DNA of 64,000 bases, taken from Punctularia strigosozonata HHB-11173 SS5. Lineage: Eukaryota; Basidiomycota; Agaricomycetes; Corticiales; Punctulariaceae. Below the pieces are notes generated by a model, which had not been told where the DNA came from, ran no database searches, and saw nothing but the letters and a program-made list of their open reading frames with translations. This document shows, piece after piece, positions 58,755 to 64,000 of the stretch (position 1 is its first letter; every line of letters starts with the position of its first letter). The DNA lies in assembly GCF_000264995.1 (NCBI RefSeq), contig NW_006767443.1, forward strand, positions 708,330 to 772,329, in the 5' to 3' direction. A program made the position numbers and the translations under genes.

Positions 58755-59725
58755 CTAGATGGCCTTGCTCTTAACGAGCTCTGTAGAACGGCGTCAGACA
58801 CGGAAGCACGAGCGAAACATGTTTGCAGCAAAGAACCTACGTTCGACCTCTGCGATCGCACCCGCGAGGATCTCCTTCTGCGTCTTCTCGTCCTGGATGC
58901 TCTTGAGCACGTTCTCGATGACGTTCTTCGCCAGGTCCGCCTGCTCGCTCTCCTTCTGCTGCTGCTCATACCGCACCCAGCTGTCGAGCACTGCCTTGAC
59001 CTCCGCCGCGAGCGCGACCTTCTGGTTCTGCACGAACGCCTCGGACTCGAGCTTGGCGGTCTCCTGAGTATAGTAAAGTAGCCGCAACAATAATGATGAG
59101 TCGTGCAAACACGGATCTGCGGCACTCCAGACGTGCCTTGGAGAGCGCGAAAAGACCCTCGGTGATCGACACCACGTCCTTCATCTTCTCCACCGAGCCG
59201 ATGCGGTCCTTCACGGCCTGCGTGTGCTCCGTGCGCGACGCCTCGAGCACGTCCTTGATGCGCTTGATGTGCCCCTCCGCCCAGTTCTTGTACGGCTCCT
59301 TCATGCTCCGCGCGATGAACGTCGCCAGGATCGCGAACCCGACCGCAAGCACCGTCTCCTCGTTGAGCACGTACAGCTCCTGCGAGATGGCGGTCGCGAG
59401 CAGGCCGGTGCCGAGCACGACCGAGCCCGTCTTGGTGACCAGGCCGGGCGACGAGGGCAGGTTGTTGATCAGCTCGGACGCCTTTTCGGCCGGAGGCTTG
59501 GTGGCCATCGTGCGGCTAATCATCAATGGTAAATCTTAGGTACATGTATGGCCTTGACCGGTAGACTGCATGTGCACGTACGCATGGATTGCGCCCGACA
59601 CGGCGGGGACTACCCGGCGAGGAGCTGTGACAAGTCCCAGTCAACGTCGGTGGCTCCCTGAGGAGAGTCTAGTCGGTATACACACCAGCGGCGCGCGCGG
59701 CGCTGAGGGCTATTCTAGAGGCCAT
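58755..59725 (-). CDS. ATP4: ATP synthase subunit 4 (b subunit of F0)
   Basis: Peripheral-stalk b subunit of mitochondrial F1F0 ATP synthase. The first exon is read from the ATG at 59725: MASRIALSAARAA, an Arg/Ala targeting peptide, continued by a small exon giving PRRVVPAVSGAIHA. A third exon gives RTMATKPPAEKASELINNLP. The membrane part is VVLGTGLLATAISQELYVLN and TVLAVGFAILATFIARSMKE; the stalk helix includes ASRTEHTQAVKDRIGSVEKM and ETAKLESEAFVQNQKVALAA. A last splice across 58780-58836 gives EVEQLVKSKAI and stop at 58755, matching the EIEQLLSKLK-type end of yeast Atp4. The 5' exon splits are my reading; the core is certain. A Mutator-like element lies about 180 bp upstream of the start. 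Confidence 0.88.
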
Positions 59726-60125
59726 GAAGTGCTGGCGGACACAGTGAACGGTATGAGTGCGATATTTCCCGAAGTAGAGGAAGAGCTAGGGCAGGCTCGG
59801 CTCTAGCTCCGTGGGAAAGATAGCAGTCACGGTTCACGTAAGCACACAGCCCACATCAATGCTCGGTGCTGTTGTCTACGGGCCTGAACGAGGAAGCTCA
59901 GAAAGTCGCAGGCTCCTTAACCAGCCGCTCGTATCGCGTCGAACTCCCAAATCCTAGGGCGGTAGTCAATGTTGTAACAGAGTAATAGATCATGTGAACT
60001 CAGGGGTAAATAATCATGTGATATTTCCTTTTATATCCTGAGCTTGGGGGAGTACGACGCGATAGAGCGGCTGGCGGATCTCGTATTTCAAATTCTCGGC
60101 TTCGCTCGGCATACCCGCTCAAGAA

Positions 60126-60430
60126 CGAGCATGAGGTTGGAAGAAAGTATGGTGGCTGTGCCACAAATCAAGCCCGTTGTGGGTGCTACTACTGGGGTCC
60201 TAACACGTCCACCAAAGCGGCGTATACTGACTGTGTCTCTAGCAGCACGTGTCAAGGAAGTTCCGAGGTCGTCGAAGTCCTCCTTGGGGATGTTCTGCGC
60301 CTTGCTGATCCGGAAGGAGAGCTCGTTCAGTGCGGAGAGGACCACGCTCGCGTCGAGCGAGGGCCCTGCGGAAGCGCTGGCTGCGGCCGAGGCGCACATT
60401 CTCAATGGGGGTGTTGGACGGGGAAGAACT
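60126..60430 (-). pseudogene. Coding-like fragment inside the MULE
   Basis: On the minus strand an ORF reads MCASAAASASAGPSLDASVV, then LSALNELSFRISKAQNIPKE and DFDDLGTSLTRAARD, and runs on into the terminal repeat. Its GC content and helical, amphipathic text resemble host coding DNA, unlike the AT-richer remainder of the element. It may be a captured host gene piece, as in Pack-MULEs. I do not recognise the source protein. Confidence 0.4.
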
Positions 60431-60508
60431 TGCTGAGGCAGCGACGGAGTGTGGGCAATGTACCTATATAGGCTTGCGTGGAAATAACGATTGAACCACA
60501 ATGACGAA

Positions 60509-60575
60509 GTGGTTATTGCGTAGTGTTTGAGCTCCTGTTTTTGCAGGAAGGCACAGGTTCGATCCCCGGCTGTTG
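60509..60575 (+). other. tRNA-like module 1 inside the MULE
   Basis: A perfect B-box-like GGTTCGATCCCC (60556-60567) follows a hairpin TCCTG-TTTTTG-CAGGA that resembles an anticodon arm. The acceptor ends do not pair, so it is a tRNA relic or SINE piece rather than a working tRNA gene. Confidence 0.35.
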
Positions 60576-60650
60576 CCTCCTGTTGTACATTTGTCCAGTG
60601 CTATACCTATAAACAAGGTCATATACAATTACGCTCCAAACAGCATCGAT

Positions 60651-60730
60651 GCTGTGTTAGCTCAGCGGTTAGGCGTCTTTTACTATTGGTTTTGGTGGCA
60701 GTCCGCCTCGCGCGTTCGAGTCCGCGCATT
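60651..60730 (+). other. tRNA-like module 2 inside the MULE
   Basis: TTAGCTCAGCGG (A box, ends 60668) and GCGTTCGAGTCC (B box, 60712-60723) stand at tRNA-like spacing. Outer bases pair only in part (ATGC with GCAT). A degraded tRNA or tRNA-derived SINE head is likely; a working tRNA is not excluded. Confidence 0.35.
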
Positions 60731-61365
60731 GCATCTCTTTTTAACAACTGTTTCCTCCTGCTTCCCTCCTCACTTTTGCTCAGGCTGCTTGCTCTCGTAC
60801 TTAGGGTGCTTACTCTGCTAAGGGAGTGATTTTTACTGTAATATGCATTGGACCGGCCTGAACTGTCGAAACTTCTTGCAATTAGGCTGCGGCGGGCCTC
60901 GGGGTCCTTGTGGCGGTGCTTTGTATGATGCCGGATTACGCTTTCGGAATAGGCGTGTTTCTTGAGCGGGTATGCCGAGCGAAGCCGAGAATTTGAAATA
61001 CGAGATCCGCCAGCCGCTCTATCGCGTCGTACTCCCCCAAGCTCAGGATATAAAAGGAAATATCACATGATTATTTACCCCTGAGTTCACATGATCTATT
61101 ACTCTGTTACAACATTGACTACCGCCCTAGGATTTGGGAGTTCGACGCGATACGAGCGGCTGGTTAAGGAGCCTGAGAAAGTCGGAACTGAAGCCAAGGG
61201 TCGTAATACATCTACTAATTTAAACAGAACTTGTTTCAGGACGTGTATGTTACACAGCGTCTAGGCTCCCCAACATGCTAAATCTCTTGCCCAAAAACAT
61301 TGCACCGAGCTTGAACACAACCGAGTCGTCCACTTGCACGTCGGCAAGTATCCTCAGCACGTCGT

Positions 61366-62609
61366 CTATCGCAAGGCGAGGAGGCGAGCTCGTTCGTGAC
61401 TGATCCACGAGCTTCTCAAGTTTCGACGGTATGTCGACAGTTGGTGCCCTACGATCGCCAGGTCAATTATCGTCACGGACAACTCGCCGGTGGGTCGAGT
61501 ACCTTCGGACATCGACAGGATCTGCCAGCAGAAATCCAGCGTCCTCTTCGACCTTGACCTCGTGAGAGGGACTCCGAGGCACTGGAGAGTTTTGTCGTAT
61601 GAAAAAGCGGCCACGTCTCCTGGCGCATATCCTCGTGTCGACCACGCTGACCACTTGAGTGACCTTCTGCCTGGTGTGCTTGCGCTTGCGCTTCCGCTCT
61701 GGCCTGGCATCCCGATCCTCGCGATGTCTCCAGCGCTCGTCGAGAGCAGGTGTCAATGTGGTCCTTTCCCCGTGCTCGCCAGCGTCATGTTGTCCCAGTC
61801 CGTGCAACTCCGATTTGATGTTAGCAAGATCGTATTCGACGGGGGCGGAACCGATCAGCGTGCTGCCAGACAAGTCCAGGCTGTTCGACACGTCAGTCCT
61901 TTCTCCTGGATTATGTTCCCTGCTCTGGTGCGTCCAAGTATCATTAGCCATGGCGGAGTTCGGTTGTACTGCGGTAGCTGAGCCAGTTCCAGGCCTTTGA
62001 GCTTGAGCGAAAGAGAGCTGATAGTCCGGCAAATAGCGGGGAAGAACCTCAGTGAACGGCGCACAAGCATCTACGTCGAAGCCGTCTGGGAAACAGTGGT
62101 CCGATGGATCGATAAAACGTGCACTGAGTCCAGATGAGCATACCATCTAGCACAAAGGGAGCCAAGCTAGTCGGAAGGCCATCGTCAAGTGATTTGAGGA
62201 TCCAACCAGCGTGGAATATCTGAAGTATATGCGCCGTGTCAGCCAGCAACGATAAACTCCTCGTGAGTGCGTTTGATACCACGCGCGACGTAGCGGATAG
62301 TCTATGGTAGGCACAAATCAGAGCAAAGATAGGACAAAGTACCTGCTATCGGATATTTACGGCTCACTTTTCTAACCATGGATCTCTGGGACCGTTGCAG
62401 AAGTACCATTCCGCCGTACTTCGCTGCTCAGCAGTCAAAGCTATCGTGCCCCCGTGTTCGACTTGATAACGAATATCCGTAAACGCGAAGATATGCAACT
62501 GGCCCGCTTTCCCTACCCCATGTATGTTTGACGTATGCCGGAACCGAGGTACTGAAGCAGGCTGCATATATGCGTACCGTTTAAGGCCAGCGACATTCAA
62601 ACAGTGCAT
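61366..62609 (-). CDS. Hypothetical multi-exon protein
   Basis: Unrecognised. The longest frame (61463-62146) reads SDHCFPDGFDVDACAPFTEV, LPRYLPDYQLSFAQAQ, then a Ser/Thr/His-rich linker, a basic patch (RPERKRKRKHTRQK) that could act as a nuclear localisation signal, and an end RYSTHRRVVRDDN. Upstream frames (62049-62282, ALTRSLSLLADTAHILQIFH; 62364-62609, GQLHIFAFTDIRYQVEHGGT) may be earlier exons. The true start, exon joints and end are not fixed. It is divergent from the gene at 62753. Function unknown. Confidence 0.35.
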
Positions 62610-62752
62610 CAGATTTTATACCCGAGTCACTGAACATCTTTATCTTGACGAAAAGCCACGAGCGTATTGCGCCGTGCAGCAGCGTGCAGAGAGCTGTGAT
62701 CGAAGTCCGGTACGAAGAGGCGTCAAGGGTCTCCCTGCTTCCAACCACCGCC

Positions 62753-63793
62753 ATGTCTGCCTCCGCAGGGCCCTCTACGTCGCGACCCGTACGACCTCAA
62801 CCTGCTCAAGCGTCTGGAAAAGTATCGCGCTCCAACTCGGGCCAACAATCCGCATCCGCGATGGCCCAAATGCAGACCGTACGCGGACCGTTCCAGCGCG
62901 GGTAGCCCGCACCCACCGATACTTCGATAGGTTTCCGCCGCGATCCCTCGGGCGAACCGGTACAAAGAGAAGTACGCCAGCGTCTCTAAGACTCTAATCA
63001 ACCTTCACGGGAATTCTTCTGACGACCCGCCTTTGGCGCAACGTTCAGATTCCATTCCCTCCGCGAGCGATACGACCAAGTGAACGCGGTACGTATATCA
63101 TGCACCTCAATCACCTATTCGCCTTTAGCCCCCCCACCAAATCAGGAGAAGCTCACACCCACGTCCTCTCCCCATAGCAACATGAAACGTACGTCCGCGA
63201 GCTCGCGACCGCCGACGCCAAAATGAAGCGTCTCCAGGCCGAATGCGAGTGCGTGTGTGCTCTCGCTCCCCTTTGCTCCCGCCCGTTCGGAGCCGGCCGA
63301 GGCGACAATGAAGAGCTGATGTCACCTCCTGCTTCCCTTCCCGTCGTCTCCACAGGCTACTTTTGGACGCCGTCGCGCTCGCGGCCCCTGCGCAGCCCAC
63401 GCTCATGCAGTACCTCCTGCCGCCCGACGAGGCGCTCAACGGGCACGGCCTCGAGCTCCACGCGGACGTCGAATACGGCGCTCCGCCCCCGAATGGCAGC
63501 GCTCCATTCATCCCGGATCCTGAAACCTACCCGCCGCAGCAGTATCTCCCGTGGTCGCGTCGAGACCACGCGCACCATTCGGACCCGTACTCGAACGGGC
63601 GTAACGGGGACACACACCCGGAAGATCGCGCACAGTACCAGACCGCGTCGGGTCAGGTGCGTGTGTCTGTCCTGGAAGCTTCGCGTTCTCGGCATGAGAC
63701 TGATGCCTGTCGCAGATGACGCCAGACGGCGTGCACCCGCCGGGTCGTGAATCGAACGGTAGAGCGCCGTCACAAGACGACGTGCGTCGATAG
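62753..63793 (+). CDS. Possible chromatin-remodelling subunit (INO80 Iec3-like coiled coil)
   Basis: The start is MSASAGPSTSRPVRPQPAQA, a Ser/Pro/Gln-rich disordered leader. Exons then give NRYKEKYASVSKTLINLHGN, FRFHSLRERYDQVN and YVRELATADAKMKRLQAECE, leading to LLDAVALAAPAQPTLMQYLL. This forms a charged helix ending in an RLQxEcxxLLDA phrase, as in small coiled-coil subunits of INO80-type remodelling complexes (Iec3 and INO80F/TFPT groups). The rest is low-complexity, Pro/His/Asp-rich, and ends SQDDVRR at 63793. Four or so introns. Similarity is to a general pattern, so the call is tentative. Confidence 0.45.
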
Positions 63794-64000
63794 CCCCGTC
63801 CACATCAAGTTCCTCCGTCGGAAAATCCCACTGTGCCCCGCCTGTCTCTCGTGCTCTTTGTATTGCCCCTGTAACCTAACTGGCGCCACTCATGCGCAAT
63901 GGATCCATGTCAAGTTCGCGTCGCCCATCGACCCCATTCGGTCATGAATTGTCCATGGCTCAAATGCTGCCAAACTGTACACGACCGCAGGCTCCCACCC
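63794..64000. other. Window end, 3' flank
   Basis: The last 207 bp probably hold the 3' UTR of the preceding gene. No other feature is supported. Confidence 0.4.

Larger units (their letters stand above)
59900..61184. mobile_element. Mutator-like (MULE) non-autonomous DNA transposon
   Basis: The element proper is 59909-61175 (1,267 bp). Terminal inverted repeats of 217 bp (59909-60125 and 60959-61175) begin CAGGCTCCTTAACCAGCCGC and appear identical by eye. The element is flanked by a perfect 9 bp direct repeat, AGAAAGTCG, at 59900-59908 and 61176-61184. Long terminal repeats with a 9 bp target duplication are the signature of the Mutator superfamily. The roughly 830 bp interior has no transposase; it holds a GC-rich coding-like fragment and two tRNA-like modules. 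The identity of the ends argues for a recent insertion. Confidence 0.88.

Noticed and set aside
59570-59806. A 78-codon plus-strand frame upstream of ATP4
   Set aside because: It overlaps the ATP4 targeting-peptide exons on the other strand, which explain the sequence better.

Overview
The window looks like nuclear DNA of an agaricomycete-type basidiomycete (mushroom or polypore relative). Genes are dense and GC-rich, and most are cut by many 45-60 nt GT..AG introns. Products are eukaryotic housekeeping proteins, and three loci belong to the DUF6533 multi-pass membrane family that is expanded in Agaricomycetes. No rRNA gene, convincing complete tRNA gene or CRISPR array was found.

Layout. 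From 0.1 to 34.6 kb is a compact gene arm: an unrecognised acidic ORF, pyruvate carboxylase (-), GDP-mannose transporter (-), an ataxin-10-domain protein (+), cytochrome c1 (+), dynein intermediate chain (-), tRNA-splicing endonuclease Sen2 (+), a DUF6533 fragment (-) and a DUF6533 gene (+), a Zap1-like C2H2 zinc-finger regulator (-), a secreted protein (+), an M20 Gly-Xaa carboxypeptidase (-), a second DUF6533 gene (+), mitochondrial amidotransferase subunit GatA (-) and Arp2 (+). From 34.6 to 47.7 kb is an AT-richer, gene-poor island with unrecognised or degenerate ORFs, short-word repeat fields, two small inverted-repeat elements and a roughly 1 kb fold-back palindrome. From 47.7 to 64.0 kb genes resume: a mitochondrial carrier (-), a BCS1-like AAA ATPase (+), dynamin Dnm1 (-), ATP synthase subunit 4 (-), a 1,267 bp Mutator-like element, a hypothetical gene (-) and a possible INO80-subunit-like gene (+).

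How the genes fit together. There is no operon-like system. Several genes are mitochondrial (pyruvate carboxylase, cytochrome c1, GatA, carrier, BCS1-like, Dnm1, Atp4), and the last three lie side by side, but each is an ordinary nuclear gene. Divergent pairs share short upstream regions: GatA/Arp2 (80 bp) and dynein IC/Sen2 (192 bp).

Most notable: (1) the 3' part of the BCS1-like gene is a ladder of five consecutive phase-0 microexons (15-33 nt) encoding a Lys/Glu-rich helix; (2) a Mutator-like element with 217 bp terminal inverted repeats that I read as identical and a 9 bp target duplication sits about 180 bp upstream of the ATP4 start; (3) a fold-back element has 189 nt near-perfect arms; (4) a DUF6533 C-terminal tail exon is conserved between two loci. 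Gene ends were set by reading splice sites and family alignments by eye, so exon-level details are provisional.
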